A DNA stretch of 64,000 nucleotides from Streptomyces armeniacus (lineage in GTDB: Bacteria; Actinomycetota; Actinomycetes; Streptomycetales; Streptomycetaceae), in assembly GCF_003355155.1 (NCBI RefSeq), contig NZ_CP031320.1, forward strand, positions 3,711,367 through 3,775,366, read 5' to 3'. Below, piece after piece: positions 46,142-55,064 of this stretch; the stretch's first letter is position 1, and each line of letters starts with the position of its first letter. Made by a program: the position numbers and the translations under genes. The notes under the pieces are model-generated. The model saw only the letters and a list, made by a program, of their open reading frames with translations. It was not told the DNA's origin and made no database searches.

Positions 46142-48301
46142 ATGAACGACTCCCCCGACTCCCGGGACCCCAAGGACCAGCAGCTGCAGACCGTCCGCGC
46201 GCCCGACCCCGCCGGCGGCCCGCTCACCACCGACCAGGGCGTCACCGTCGACCACACCGACGACGCGCTCGCCGGCGGCGAGCGCGGTCCGACGCTCATG
46301 GAGGACTTCCACTTCCGGGAGAAGATCACCCGCTTCGACCACGAGCGGATTCCCGAGCGCGTGGTCCACGCGCGGGGCGCGGGCGCGTACGGCTACTTCG
46401 AACCGTACGAGTCGTGCGCCGCGTTCACGAAGGCGGCGTTCCTGCAGGACCCCTCCGTACGGACACCGGTTTTCGTACGGTTCTCCACCGTGCAGGGACC
46501 GCGCGGTTCGGCGGACACCGTACGGGACGTGCGGGGCTTCGCGACGAAGTTCTACACCTCCGAGGGCAACTACGACCTGGTGGGCAACAACTTCCCCGTC
46601 TTCTTCATCCAGGACGGCATCAAGTTCCCGGACTTCGTGCACGCGGTGAAGCCGGAGCCGCACAACGAGATCCCTACGGGTGCATCCGCGCACGACACCC
46701 TCTGGGACTTCGTGTCACTGCAGCCGGAGACGCTGCACACGATCATGTGGCTGATGTCCGACCGGGCCATTCCGCGGAGTTACCGGATGATGCAGGGCTT
46801 CGGCGTGCATACGTTCCGCTTCGTGACCGCGGACGGGAAGGGGACGTTCGTCAAGTTCCACTGGAAGCCGAAGCTGGGCGTGCACTCGCTGGTGTGGGAC
46901 GAGGCGCAGGAAGTGCAGGGCCGCGACCCGGACTTCAACCGGCGTGACCTGTGGGACATGATCGCGGCGGGCCACCACCCCGAGTACGAGCTGGGTGTGC
47001 AGCTGGTGCCGGAGGAGGACGAGCACGCGTTCGACTTCGACCTGCTGGACGCCACCAAGATCATCCCGGAGGAGCAGGTGCCGGTACGGCCCATCGGCCG
47101 CATGGTGCTCAACCGGAACCCCGACAACTTCTTCGCCGAGACCGAGCAGGTCGCCTTCCACACCGCGAACGTCGTGCCCGGCATCGACTTCACCAACGAC
47201 CCGCTGCTGCAGGCACGCAACTTCTCCTACCTCGACACGCAGCTCATCCGGCTCGGCGGCCCCAACTTCCCGCACCTGCCCGTCAACCGCGCGGTGGCGC
47301 CCGTACGGAACAACCAGCGCGACGGCTACCACCAGGGGCAGATCCACCGCGGCACCAGCTACTCCCCCAACTCGCTCGGCGGCGGCTGCCCCGCCATCGC
47401 CGACCCCTCGGACACCAGCGCGTACCGGCATATGGCCGAACGTGTCGACGGCCGCAAAATCCGCAAGCGGAGCCCGAGTTTCGAGGACCACTACACACAG
47501 CCGGCGCTGTTCTGGCACAGCCTGGCGGACTGGGAGCGGCGGCACGTCATCGACGCGTTCCGCTTCGAACTGGGCAAGGTGCAGGCGATGCAGGTGCGCA
47601 CCCGTACGGTCGAGGAACTCGCGCACGTGGACGGCGAGTTGGCCGCGGCGGTCGCGGACGGCATCGGCGTACCGCGCCCGGCCGCCGTAGGGACGCCGAG
47701 CCCCCGGCCCTCCCCCGCGCTGAGCTTCGAGAACAACACGGGCGACGGCTCGATCAGCACACGGCAGATCGCGCTGCTGGTCACGGACGGCGTCACCGCG
47801 GACCGGCTGTCCGCGCTCAAGGACGCCCTGAACGGCCAGGGCGCGATGGCCGAGGCGCTCGCCCCGCACGACGGAACGGTGACGGGCGGCGACGGCGAGG
47901 AAGTGCCCGTCGACCGCGCGCTGCCGACGGTGGCCGCGGTGCTGTACGACGCCGTGGTCGTCCCCGACGGCACCCAACTCCCGGACGACGCGCACGGCGA
48001 CGCGGCGCGGCGCTTCGTACGCAACGCCTACCGGCACGGGAAGGCGGTCGGCGGCTACGGGTCGGGGGCCGGAGTTGTCGCGGCACTGGTGCCGGACGCG
48101 GTGGCGACGGCGTCTGTGCCGGACGCGGTCGCGTCGTCCGGTTCGTCCACGTCGGGCGGTTCGGGCGGTTCGGGCGGCGACGGGCCGGTCGTGGACCGGG
48201 GCGTGGTGACGGCGGGCAGCGGGTCGGACGCCTTCACGGAGGCGTTCGTCGAGGCGGTGGCCGCGCACCGGCACTGGGAACGGCCCATGCCGCGGGGATG
48301 A
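46142..48301 (+). CDS. katE: Large-subunit clade 2 catalase
   Basis: 719-residue monofunctional catalase destroying hydrogen peroxide. Active-site His76 lies in [18 protein letters not shown], Asn149 in [15 protein letters not shown], and the proximal haem Tyr363 in [17 protein letters not shown]. The extra C-terminal flavodoxin/GATase1-like domain (about residues 540-719, [21 protein letters not shown]) marks the HPII (KatE) class. A Gly/Ser-rich insert ([17 protein letters not shown]) in it is strain-like low complexity. ATG 46142 follows GAGGAGGGC. A strong hairpin ends it. Confidence 0.95.
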   Translation: MNDSPDSRDPKDQQLQTVRAPDPAGGPLTTDQGVTVDHTDDALAGGERGPTLMEDFHFREKITRFDHERIPERVVHARGAGAYGYFEPYESCAAFTKAAFLQDPSVRTPVFVRFSTVQGPRGSADTVRDVRGFATKFYTSEGNYDLVGNNFPVFFIQDGIKFPDFVHAVKPEPHNEIPTGASAHDTLWDFVSLQPETLHTIMWLMSDRAIPRSYRMMQGFGVHTFRFVTADGKGTFVKFHWKPKLGVHSLVWDEAQEVQGRDPDFNRRDLWDMIAAGHHPEYELGVQLVPEEDEHAFDFDLLDATKIIPEEQVPVRPIGRMVLNRNPDNFFAETEQVAFHTANVVPGIDFTNDPLLQARNFSYLDTQLIRLGGPNFPHLPVNRAVAPVRNNQRDGYHQGQIHRGTSYSPNSLGGGCPAIADPSDTSAYRHMAERVDGRKIRKRSPSFEDHYTQPALFWHSLADWERRHVIDAFRFELGKVQAMQVRTRTVEELAHVDGELAAAVADGIGVPRPAAVGTPSPRPSPALSFENNTGDGSISTRQIALLVTDGVTADRLSALKDALNGQGAMAEALAPHDGTVTGGDGEEVPVDRALPTVAAVLYDAVVVPDGTQLPDDAHGDAARRFVRNAYRHGKAVGGYGSGAGVVAALVPDAVATASVPDAVASSGSSTSGGSGGSGGDGPVVDRGVVTAGSGSDAFTEAFVEAVAAHRHWERPMPRG

Positions 48302-48324
48302 CCCGCTCCGGGCCCACGGTCTCC

Positions 48325-48356
48325 GGGCCCGCGCCCTCCTCCGGGGGCGCGGGCCC
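48325..48356 (+). terminator. Terminator of the catalase gene
   Basis: GGGCCCGCGCCC (48325-48336) pairs with GGGCGCGGGCCC (48345-48356) in a perfect 12-bp GC stem with an 8-base loop, 23 bases after the catalase stop. Confidence 0.8.
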
Positions 48357-48444
48357 GGGTGCGCGCGGCGGGGCCGATGAGTTTCGGGGACGCGGGGCGT
48401 CTGTAGGGGTAACAGGCAGCGACACCAAGGCCGTTCGCCGATCG

Positions 48445-48466
48445 CCTCCCGCCGTACGGCGGGAGG
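48445..48466. promoter_or_regulatory. Perfect 22-bp palindrome before the DUF5999 gene
   Basis: CCTCCCGCCGT at 48445-48455 is followed directly by its reverse complement to 48466. It lies about 80 bases before the DUF5999 start. It is unlikely to be a tight hairpin terminator because there is no loop, so an operator is equally likely; its centre is the common CCGTACGG word. Confidence 0.4.
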
Positions 48467-48546
48467 TGCTCCGGCGGACACGCGCCGCCGCCCGCGGAAC
48501 GTACCGCGCGGCGCGGCGCGGACCCCAGGACCCCAGGAGGTACCCG

Positions 48547-48759
48547 ATGTGCGCACACCAGCCGCCCTGCCCGCCCGCCGACCGGCCGGACCACGACGCG
48601 GCACACGCTGTGGCGTCCCACCCGGAACAGGGCTGGACCCTGCTCTGCAACGGGACGATCGTCTTCGACGACACCGGGGGACTGCTTCCCGGCGGCCGCG
48701 TGATCCCGCCACGCCGCGGGGGCGACGCGCGCGTTCTGACCTGCGCCGCGCACGGGTGA
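48547..48759 (+). CDS. DUF5999 family small protein
   Basis: 70 residues, function unknown. It starts MCAHQPPCPPADRPDHDAAHAVASHPEQGWTLLCNGTIVFDD, the conserved DUF5999 core with two early cysteines (Cys2, Cys8) and a Cys near position 34, and ends CAAHG. ATG 48547 has AGGAGG eight bases upstream, which settles the start. The pattern of Cys and His could bind metal, but that is inference. It follows the catalase gene on the same strand. Confidence 0.85.
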   Translation: MCAHQPPCPPADRPDHDAAHAVASHPEQGWTLLCNGTIVFDDTGGLLPGGRVIPPRRGGDARVLTCAAHG

Positions 48760-48787
48760 CACGCACGGTGGCGGCACGCCACCGTCC

Positions 48788-48957
48788 AGCCCGTCCGGCG
48801 CCTGAGGACAAACCCCCAGCGCCACCGAGGCACGGCGGGCCACCCACCCGGGGACCAGCCGACCGCTTCCGGCCCACACAACCGTCCGCACGCCACAGGC
48901 CGTGGCCCCACACACCACCACCGTGGCCAAGGGCCGTCCTCAAACGCCGGACGGGCT
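48788..48957. repeat. MITE-like element, type B copy 1
   Basis: 170 bases with 22-bp inverted ends at 48788-48809 and 48936-48957 (same ends as type A, different middle). The stop of DUF5999 lies 28 bases upstream. Together with copy 2 it forms a 200-base tandem duplication. Confidence 0.75.
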
Positions 48958-48987
48958 GGAAGTGGCCGACGTACGACCACCCACCCC

Positions 48988-49157
48988 AGCCCGACCGGCG
49001 CCTGAGGACAAACCCCCAGCGCCACCGAGGCACGGCGGGCCACCCACCCGGGGACCAGCCGACCGCTTCCGGCCCACACAACCGTCCGCACGCCACAGGC
49101 CGTGGCCCCACACACCACCACCGTGGCCAAGGGCCGTCCTCAAACGCCGGACAGGCT
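48988..49157. repeat. MITE-like element, type B copy 2
   Basis: Differs from copy 1 at only two positions that I can see, one in each inverted end (CGTCC to CGACC, ACGGG to ACAGG). Period to copy 1 is exactly 200 bases, so the pair arose by recent duplication or unequal crossing-over. Confidence 0.75.
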
Positions 49158-49197
49158 GGATGTGTCTCCGGGGTGAGGGATATGGGCTGCTTAAGGG

Positions 49198-49217
49198 CCG
49201 GGTTCCGTGGAACCCGG
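49198..49217 (+). promoter_or_regulatory. Hairpin over the DUF6479 ribosome-binding region
   Basis: CCGGGTTCC-GT-GGAACCCGG is a perfect 9-bp inverted repeat ending five bases before the ATG at 49223. In RNA it would occupy the ribosome-binding site; in DNA it could be an operator. Confidence 0.45.
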
Positions 49218-49222
49218 GGTTC

Positions 49223-49594
49223 ATGGACGCGCCAGGGACACTCATACCGCTCGCCGCGACCCGGGACCACCTGGTCGGGATCGCTCCGCTCGTGATCGGC
49301 CTGGTCATCGTCGGGGTGCTGATCTTCGCCGTCGCGTACGGCATGCGGCTGCGGCAGCGTGGCGACATGCGGCCCTCGAGTCCGACGCCGGGGCAGCCCT
49401 CGCAGGCCGTCGGCAGCGAGGACCACCGATTGCGGCCGGACGAGATGCCGCACGACGGGCGGCGGAGGTTCCCGCACGAGGTGCGGGACTCGGGCGTCAC
49501 CGAGACGGATCCCGAGGAGGACGAGCCGCCGCCGCGCTGGCACGAGGGTGGCAGCGGGAGTTTCGGCAGTGGTGGCTTCGGGAGCCGCCGCTGA
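49223..49594 (+). CDS. DUF6479 family membrane protein
   Basis: 123 residues. A short N-terminus is followed by one membrane segment (GIAPLVIGLVIVGVLIFAVAYGM, about residues 19-41) and then a polar, disordered tail with RPDEMPHDGRRRFPHEVRDSGVTETDPEEDEPPPRW and a Gly/Ser end. This matches the Streptomyces DUF6479 layout. Function unknown. The start lies after a hairpin. It is followed 141 bases later by a CBS-domain gene. Confidence 0.75.
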   Translation: MDAPGTLIPLAATRDHLVGIAPLVIGLVIVGVLIFAVAYGMRLRQRGDMRPSSPTPGQPSQAVGSEDHRLRPDEMPHDGRRRFPHEVRDSGVTETDPEEDEPPPRWHEGGSGSFGSGGFGSRR

Positions 49595-49735
49595 CGGCGG
49601 GCCCGCGACCGGACGTACCGGCCGTACGGATCGGACCTGCGGCCCGTACGAGGGGCAAGGCCGTGCCGACCAACTGGCACGGCGAGGGCCACGGCGCGCC
49701 CACACACACGTACCGACACGTGAGGAGCAACCGAC

Positions 49736-50152
49736 GTGACCACCGCACGCGAGATCATGACACCCGGCGCCGAATGCATCGGCACGGACGATTCCGTGCT
49801 GCGCGCCGCCGAGAAGATGCGCCGCCTCGGCGTCGGCGCGCTGCCCATCTGCGGGCAGGACAACAAGCTCAAGGGCGTGCTCACCGACCGGGACATCGCC
49901 GTACGCGTCCTCGGCGCCGGCCGCGACCCCGAGACGACACCGGCCGGTGAGCTGGCGCAGGGCGAGGCCGTGACCATCGGTGCCGACGACGAGGCCGAGG
50001 AGGTCCTGGCGACGATGTCCGAGCACAAGGTGCGCCGCCTCCCCGTCATCGACGGCCGCGAACTGGTCGGGATGGTCGCGCAGGCCGACGTGGCCCGCGC
50101 GCTGCCGGAGCCCGACGCGGGCGAGCTGGTCAAGGCGCTGTCGTACGACTGA
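49736..50152 (+). CDS. Two-CBS-domain protein (Hrp1/HRM1-like)
   Basis: 138 residues made of a CBS pair: MTTAREIMTPGAECIGTDDSVLRAAEKMRRLGVGALPICGQDNKLKGVLTDRDIAVRVLGAG and AVTIGADDEAEEVLATMSEHKVRRLPVIDGRELVGMVAQADVARAL. It is a single adenosyl-nucleotide-binding module (Bateman). Mycobacterial homologue Hrp1 is hypoxia-induced. GTG 49736 is the start, within GACGTGACC. The last codons and stop (CGTACGACTGAC) are copied once more just downstream. Confidence 0.88.
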   Translation: MTTAREIMTPGAECIGTDDSVLRAAEKMRRLGVGALPICGQDNKLKGVLTDRDIAVRVLGAGRDPETTPAGELAQGEAVTIGADDEAEEVLATMSEHKVRRLPVIDGRELVGMVAQADVARALPEPDAGELVKALSYD

Positions 50153-50225
50153 CACGGCCTCGTACGACTGACGGCGCGCGCACCTCGTGCGCACCGCGAC
50201 CCGGCCGAACGGGAAGGAGCACGCC

Positions 50226-50921
50226 GTGGCCGCCAAGAAGCAGCTCCGCGAATACGAGTCGAAGCGGCGCTTCGACAGAACCCCCGAGCCCCGCGGCGAC
50301 GCCGCCACCGCACGGAGCGGCGAGACGGCCGACGAGACCGGCGACGCGCCGTGCTTCGTCGTCCAGATCCACGACGCGAGCACCCTCCACTTCGACTTCC
50401 GCCTGGAGGTCGAGGGCGTGCTGGCGTCCTGGTCGGTGCCGAAGGGCCCGTCCACCGATCCCGGCGACAAGCGGCTGGCGATGCCGACGGAGGACCATCC
50501 GCTGGAGTACCGGGAGTTCGAGGGGGTCATCGAGGAGGGCGAGTACGGCGCGGGCACGGTCATCGTGTGGGACGAGGGGACGTACCGTCCGCTGACCCGG
50601 GACCGCCGGAAGCGCCCCGTGCCGTTCGCCGAGGCGCTGCGGGACGGGCACGTGTCGTTCCGGCTGGACGGCGGGAAGCTGCACGGCAGCTACGCGCTGA
50701 CCAGGTTCCGCGGCGGTGGCGACCAGGGCGGCCGCGAGTCCTGGCTGCTCGTGAAGGAGAAGGAGAAGGACTCGCGGGGGAAGGACCAGGCGAAGACCGA
50801 TGCCAAGGACTCGCGTGGCGGCACCCCCGATCCCACCCGCGCCAAATCCGCCCGTACGGGCCGCACGCTCCGCCAGGTCGCGGCCGAGGAGGGCGCGAAG
50901 GCACGGAGCGCCGGGGCATGA
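50226..50921 (+). CDS. LigD 3'-phosphoesterase domain protein
   Basis: 231 residues carrying only the phosphoesterase module of bacterial NHEJ LigD, which trims 3'-ribonucleotide and 3'-phosphate ends. Motifs: CFVVQIHDASTLHFDFRLEVEGVLASWSVPKGPS, with the His and Asp metal ligands in the HxF-D region (near 55-57), then EDHPLEYREFEGVIEEGEYGAGTVIVWDEGTY. The Lys/Glu-rich tail is flexible. GTG 50226 is chosen because GGGAAGGAG lies nine bases before it. It overlaps the ligase gene by ATGA. Confidence 0.87.
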   Translation: MAAKKQLREYESKRRFDRTPEPRGDAATARSGETADETGDAPCFVVQIHDASTLHFDFRLEVEGVLASWSVPKGPSTDPGDKRLAMPTEDHPLEYREFEGVIEEGEYGAGTVIVWDEGTYRPLTRDRRKRPVPFAEALRDGHVSFRLDGGKLHGSYALTRFRGGGDQGGRESWLLVKEKEKDSRGKDQAKTDAKDSRGGTPDPTRAKSARTGRTLRQVAAEEGAKARSAGA

Positions 50922-52114
50922 GCGCGAGCGGCCTGCTGGACGGGCTGTCCCCGGAGCACCGGCGGCTGCTCGCGCCTGCGCCGTACGGCGAGGAGCTGGC
51001 CACGCGGCCGATGCTGGCGAAGCTCAGCGACCAGCGGGAGTTCGGCGAGGGCTGGATCTTCGAACGCAAACTGGACGGCGTACGCGCCCTCGCCAGCCGG
51101 AGCGGGGACCGCGTACGGCTGTTGTCCCGCTCCGCCCAGCACCTGAACCGGACCTATCCGGAGCTGGTGGACGCCCTTGCCGCGCAGGACTGCGCCGACT
51201 TCGTCGTGGACGGCGAGGTCGTCGCGTTCGCGCACGGGCGTACGGACTTCGCGCGGCTCCAGCGGCGGATGCAGCTCACGAACCCGCGCGCGGCGCGCGC
51301 GAGCGGCGTCGCCGTCGTCTACTACCTGTTCGACCTGCTCGCCCTCGACGGCTGCGACACCACCCGGCTGCCCCTGCGCACCCGCAAATCGCTGCTCCGG
51401 GACGCGCTGACGTTCCGCGCCCCACTGCGGCTGACCACCCACCGCAACAGCGGCGGCCCCGAGCTGCTGGAGCAGGCGTGCGCGAACGGCTGGGAGGGGC
51501 TGATCGCGAAGCGCGCCGGGGGCCGCTACCGGTTCGGGCGTACGCCGGACTGGCTGAAGCTGAAGTGCGCGCGCGGGCAGGAGTTCGTCATCGGCGGCTT
51601 CACGGAGCCGCAGAGCAGCCGGGTCGGCTTCGGCGCCCTGCTGCTGGGCTACTACGACGGCACACAGCTCCGTTACGCGGGCAAAGTCGGCACGGGCTAC
51701 GACCGGTCCACGCTGCTCCGCCTGCGGGACCGCATGGACGGGCTGGAGACGGCGCGCTCGCCGTTCGCCGACCGGGTGTCCGAGCGTCGGGCGCGCTGGG
51801 TACGGCCGGAGCTGGTGGCGGAGGTCGCGTTCACGGAGTGGACCCGGGACGGCATGCTGCGCCACCCGCGCTACCAGGGGCTGCGCGACGACAAGCGGCC
51901 GGAGGACGTGGTGCGGGAGGAGCCGGGGGTGAGGGGCGCCTTATCGGCGCTCATGCCCGTGGGCGACCGCGGCCGTACGCCCCGTTTCGCGCAACGTCCG
52001 CGGGAGACTCGGCGCCCACGGGCTTCGCAAGCGGCAGCGACAGCAGCGACGGCTGAGACAGCAACTGCAACCGCACTTGCAACGGCAGCGCGCACGACCT
52101 TCGCAGGAGTGTGA
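50918..52114 (+). CDS. ATP-dependent DNA ligase (LigD ligase domain type)
   Basis: 398 residues. The adenylation motif I is ERKLDGVRA with Lys51; further motifs are FVVDGEVVAF (III), YYLFDLLALDG, GWEGLIAKRAGG (IV) and LKLKCARGQEFVIGGF (V), and an OB-fold follows (FGALLLGYYDGTQLRYAGKVGTG). No polymerase domain is attached. Codon 342 (51941-51943) is TTA, which in Streptomyces needs the bldA tRNA. After about residue 350 the sequence is low complexity (Ala, Thr), not part of the fold. Start ATG 50918 overlaps the phosphoesterase stop. It probably works with that enzyme and Ku (not in this window). Confidence 0.88.
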   Translation: MSASGLLDGLSPEHRRLLAPAPYGEELATRPMLAKLSDQREFGEGWIFERKLDGVRALASRSGDRVRLLSRSAQHLNRTYPELVDALAAQDCADFVVDGEVVAFAHGRTDFARLQRRMQLTNPRAARASGVAVVYYLFDLLALDGCDTTRLPLRTRKSLLRDALTFRAPLRLTTHRNSGGPELLEQACANGWEGLIAKRAGGRYRFGRTPDWLKLKCARGQEFVIGGFTEPQSSRVGFGALLLGYYDGTQLRYAGKVGTGYDRSTLLRLRDRMDGLETARSPFADRVSERRARWVRPELVAEVAFTEWTRDGMLRHPRYQGLRDDKRPEDVVREEPGVRGALSALMPVGDRGRTPRFAQRPRETRRPRASQAAATAATAETATATALATAARTTFAGV

Positions 52115-52116
52115 TC

Positions 52117-54717
52117 ATGAGCAGTGGATTCACCGGACCCGAACCCTTCGGCGGCCGTGACCCGCTCGGAGAGTTCCTCGCGCGCTTCTTCGGCACCACG
52201 TCGCCGGGCCGCCGCCCGTCCGAGAGCTTCGACTTCGCGCGGCTGATGAGCGAGCCGACCCGGCAGCTGCTGTCGTACGCGGCCGACTACGCCGCCCGGC
52301 ACGGCAACCCGGACCTGGGCACCGAGCACCTGCTGCGCGCGGCACTCGCCGTCGAACCCACCCGCGCCGTGATCGAACGGTCCGGCACCGACCCGGACGC
52401 GCTGGCCGAGGAGATCGACCGGCAGGCCGGTGAGGGCCCGGCACGCAACTCCATCGCGCTGAGCCCGGCCGTGAAGCGGGCGCTGGTGGACGCGCACGAT
52501 GTCGCGCGGGCGCGCGGGGCCACGTACATCGGGCCCGAGCACGTACTGGTCGCGCTGGCCTCCAACCAGGACTCGACGGCGGGGCGGCTCCTCCACTCGG
52601 GCCGCCTCGACTACTCCGGCGACCGCGACGACCTCGGCCGCGAGTCCCAGTCGCGCCCCGGCCCGTGGGTCGGTCCGGAGCACGAACCCCGGCGTGCGCC
52701 GGGCCACGGCCCGGGCCCCAGCAACACGCCGAACCTCGACAAGCACGGCCGTGACCTGACGGAGGCGGCGCGCGAGGGCCGTATCGACCCCGTGATCGGG
52801 CGCGAGGAGGAGATCGAGCAGTCCATCGAGGTGCTGGCCCGGCGCGGCAAGAACAACCCCGTGCTGATCGGCGAGGCGGGCGTCGGCAAGACCGCCGTCG
52901 TCGAGGGCCTGGCCCAGCGCATCGCCGACGGGGACGTGCCGGACAACCTGCTCGGGCGGCGCGTCGTGCAGGTCGACTTCGCCAGCATTGTCGCGGGCAC
53001 CCGCTACCGCGGCGACTTCGAGGAGCGGCTCGGCGGCCTCATCGACGAGATACGGGCGCACACCGACGAGTTGATCATCTTCATCGACGAGCTGCACACC
53101 GTCGTCGGCGCGGGCGGCGGGAGCGGCTCCGAGGGCGGCTCGATGGACGCGGGCAACATGCTCAAGCCCGCGCTCGCCCGCGGCGAACTGCACGTCGTCG
53201 GCGCGACCACGCTGGAGGAGCACCGCCGCTACATCGAGAAGGACGCGGCGCTCGCCCGCCGCTTCCAGCCGGTCCTGGTGTCGGAGCCCGGCACCGACGA
53301 CGCGGTGGAGATCCTGCGCGGCCTGCGCGACCGGTACGAGGCGCACCACCAGGTCCGCTACCGCGACGAGACGCTCGTCGCCGCCGTGGAGCTCTCCGAC
53401 CGCTATCTCACCGGGCGCTACCTCCCCGACAAGGCCATCGACCTGCTCGACCAGGCCGGCGCCCGGGTACGGCTGCGCTCCGCCACCCGCGGCACCGACA
53501 TACGGGCGCTGGAACGCGAACGCGACCAGATCCAGCGCGACAAGGCGCAGGCCGTGGCCGCCGAGGACTACGAGCACGCGTCAGCGCTGCGCGACCAGCT
53601 CGGCCAGGTGGAACAGCGGATCGAGCAGGCGGAGGACAGCCGGCCGGCGGGCGACCGGATCACCGAGGTGACCGTCGAGGACGTCGCGGACATCGTGTCC
53701 CGGCAGACGGGCATCCCGGTCAGCAACCTCACCCGCGAGGAGAAGGAACGGCTGCTGGGCCTGGAGGAACGGCTGCACAGGCGGGTCGTCGGCCAGGACG
53801 AGGCGGTCTCCGCCGTCGCCGACGCGGTGCTGCGCTCCAGGTCCGGGCTGGCCAGCCCGGACCGGCCGATCGGCAGCTTCCTCTTCCTCGGGCCCACGGG
53901 TGTCGGCAAGACGGAGCTGGCACGCGCGCTGGCCGAGGCGCTGTTCGGCAGCGAGGACCGTATGACGCGGCTCGACATGAGCGAGTACCAGGAGCGGCAC
54001 ACGGTCAGCCGGCTCATCGGCGCACCGCCCGGCTACGTCGGGCACGAGGAGGCCGGGCAGCTGACCGAGACGGTGCGGCGCAACCCGTACGCCCTGCTGC
54101 TCCTGGACGAGATCGAGAAGGCGCACCCCGACGTCTTCAACATCCTCCTCCAGGTGCTCGACGACGGGCGGCTGACGGATGCGCAGGGGCGCACGGTCGA
54201 CTTCACGAACACGGTGATCGTGATGACCAGTAACCTCGGCTCCGAGGCGATCACGGGACGCGGCGGCGCGCCGGGCTTCGGCACCGGCGGCGGTGGCGCT
54301 GCGGAGGCCGAGGAAGATGCGCGCCGGGAACGCATCCTGCGGCCGCTGCGGGAGCACTTCCGGCCGGAGTTCCTGAACCGCATCGACGAGACGGTGATCT
54401 TCCGTCAGCTCTCGGCGGAGCAGCTGCACGAGGTGACGAACCTGCTGCTGGACGAGACGCGGCAGCGGCTGCACGCGCAGGACGTCGGCATCCACTTCTC
54501 GCCGGATGCCGTCACTTGGCTCGTCGACCGCGGCTATCAGCCGGAGTACGGGGCGCGGCCGTTGCGCCGTACGATTCAGCGCGAGGTGGACAATCCGCTG
54601 TCGCGCATGCTGCTCAACGGTGAGCTGGAGCCGCACACGCAGTTGCATGTGGACGTCGCGGACGCCCACCTGACCTTCCGCGCGGAGGCCCCGCGTTCCA
54701 GCCCGTCCGGCGTCTGA
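52117..54717 (+). CDS. ClpC-type Clp ATPase (paralogue)
   Basis: 866 residues. The N domain (about 30-150) has [27 protein letters not shown]. First AAA+ domain: Walker A GEAGVGKT (252-259), [19 protein letters not shown]-like coiled middle ([28 protein letters not shown]) marks ClpC. Second AAA+: GPTGVGKT (592-599), [29 protein letters not shown], then [17 protein letters not shown]. The ClpP-docking LGF tripeptide of housekeeping ClpC is PGF here (APGFGTGG). ATG 52117 has AGGAG upstream. The C-terminus SSPSGV and stop are coded by a repeat end. It is a stress-linked second copy, not the main ClpC. Confidence 0.88.
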   Translation: MSSGFTGPEPFGGRDPLGEFLARFFGTTSPGRRPSESFDFARLMSEPTRQLLSYAADYAARHGNPDLGTEHLLRAALAVEPTRAVIERSGTDPDALAEEIDRQAGEGPARNSIALSPAVKRALVDAHDVARARGATYIGPEHVLVALASNQDSTAGRLLHSGRLDYSGDRDDLGRESQSRPGPWVGPEHEPRRAPGHGPGPSNTPNLDKHGRDLTEAAREGRIDPVIGREEEIEQSIEVLARRGKNNPVLIGEAGVGKTAVVEGLAQRIADGDVPDNLLGRRVVQVDFASIVAGTRYRGDFEERLGGLIDEIRAHTDELIIFIDELHTVVGAGGGSGSEGGSMDAGNMLKPALARGELHVVGATTLEEHRRYIEKDAALARRFQPVLVSEPGTDDAVEILRGLRDRYEAHHQVRYRDETLVAAVELSDRYLTGRYLPDKAIDLLDQAGARVRLRSATRGTDIRALERERDQIQRDKAQAVAAEDYEHASALRDQLGQVEQRIEQAEDSRPAGDRITEVTVEDVADIVSRQTGIPVSNLTREEKERLLGLEERLHRRVVGQDEAVSAVADAVLRSRSGLASPDRPIGSFLFLGPTGVGKTELARALAEALFGSEDRMTRLDMSEYQERHTVSRLIGAPPGYVGHEEAGQLTETVRRNPYALLLLDEIEKAHPDVFNILLQVLDDGRLTDAQGRTVDFTNTVIVMTSNLGSEAITGRGGAPGFGTGGGGAAEAEEDARRERILRPLREHFRPEFLNRIDETVIFRQLSAEQLHEVTNLLLDETRQRLHAQDVGIHFSPDAVTWLVDRGYQPEYGARPLRRTIQREVDNPLSRMLLNGELEPHTQLHVDVADAHLTFRAEAPRSSPSGV

Positions 54718-54721
54718 GGAC
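54700..54721. repeat. Single inverted-repeat end overlapping the clpC stop
   Basis: One copy of the 22-bp end in the left orientation. The ClpC stop TGA is at 54715-54717, inside it. It is followed 45 bases later by a second left-type end. Confidence 0.75.
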
Positions 54722-54744
54722 GGACCGGGGCGGCCACCCTCTTC

Positions 54745-54860
54745 AGCCCGTCCGGCGTTTGAGGACGGACCCGGGCCCCCACCGGCCGGTGGTCGGCCAG
54801 GCGCCCGGCCCGGCACAACACCATCGTGGCCGACGGCCGTCCTCACACGCCGGACGGGCT
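54745..54860. repeat. MITE-like element, type C
   Basis: 116 bases with inverted ends at 54745-54766 and 54839-54860 (the right end has one change, CACACG for CAAACG). Its interior differs from types A and B. The remaining bases to the ctaD start (54861-55064) show no gene. Confidence 0.7.
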
Positions 54861-55064
54861 TGATTTGGCTCAGCTGGCTTGGCAAGGGGTTTGCGCGGCG
54901 GCGCGCGGGAGACTCGGGCGCGCGTACGGGCGACGCCCGGCGCGTTCCCGGGCGTGGCGGCCGGAGTGCCGCCACCCGCTTCGGCACCATGGCACCGGCC
55001 GCGGGCGCGGCCTGGGACGGCACGGGCACGCACCGCCGTATGACGCCGCGATTCGGAGGTCTCG

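Noticed and set aside
50121..50175. Duplicated CGTACGACTGAC at the CBS gene stop
   Set aside because: Only one 12-base repeat; too short to separate from the general CGTACG excess.
46715..50563. A 1282-residue leftward open frame across the catalase-CBS region
   Set aside because: No recognisable domain; it is antisense to katE, DUF5999, DUF6479 and the CBS gene and reads through the inverted repeat elements.
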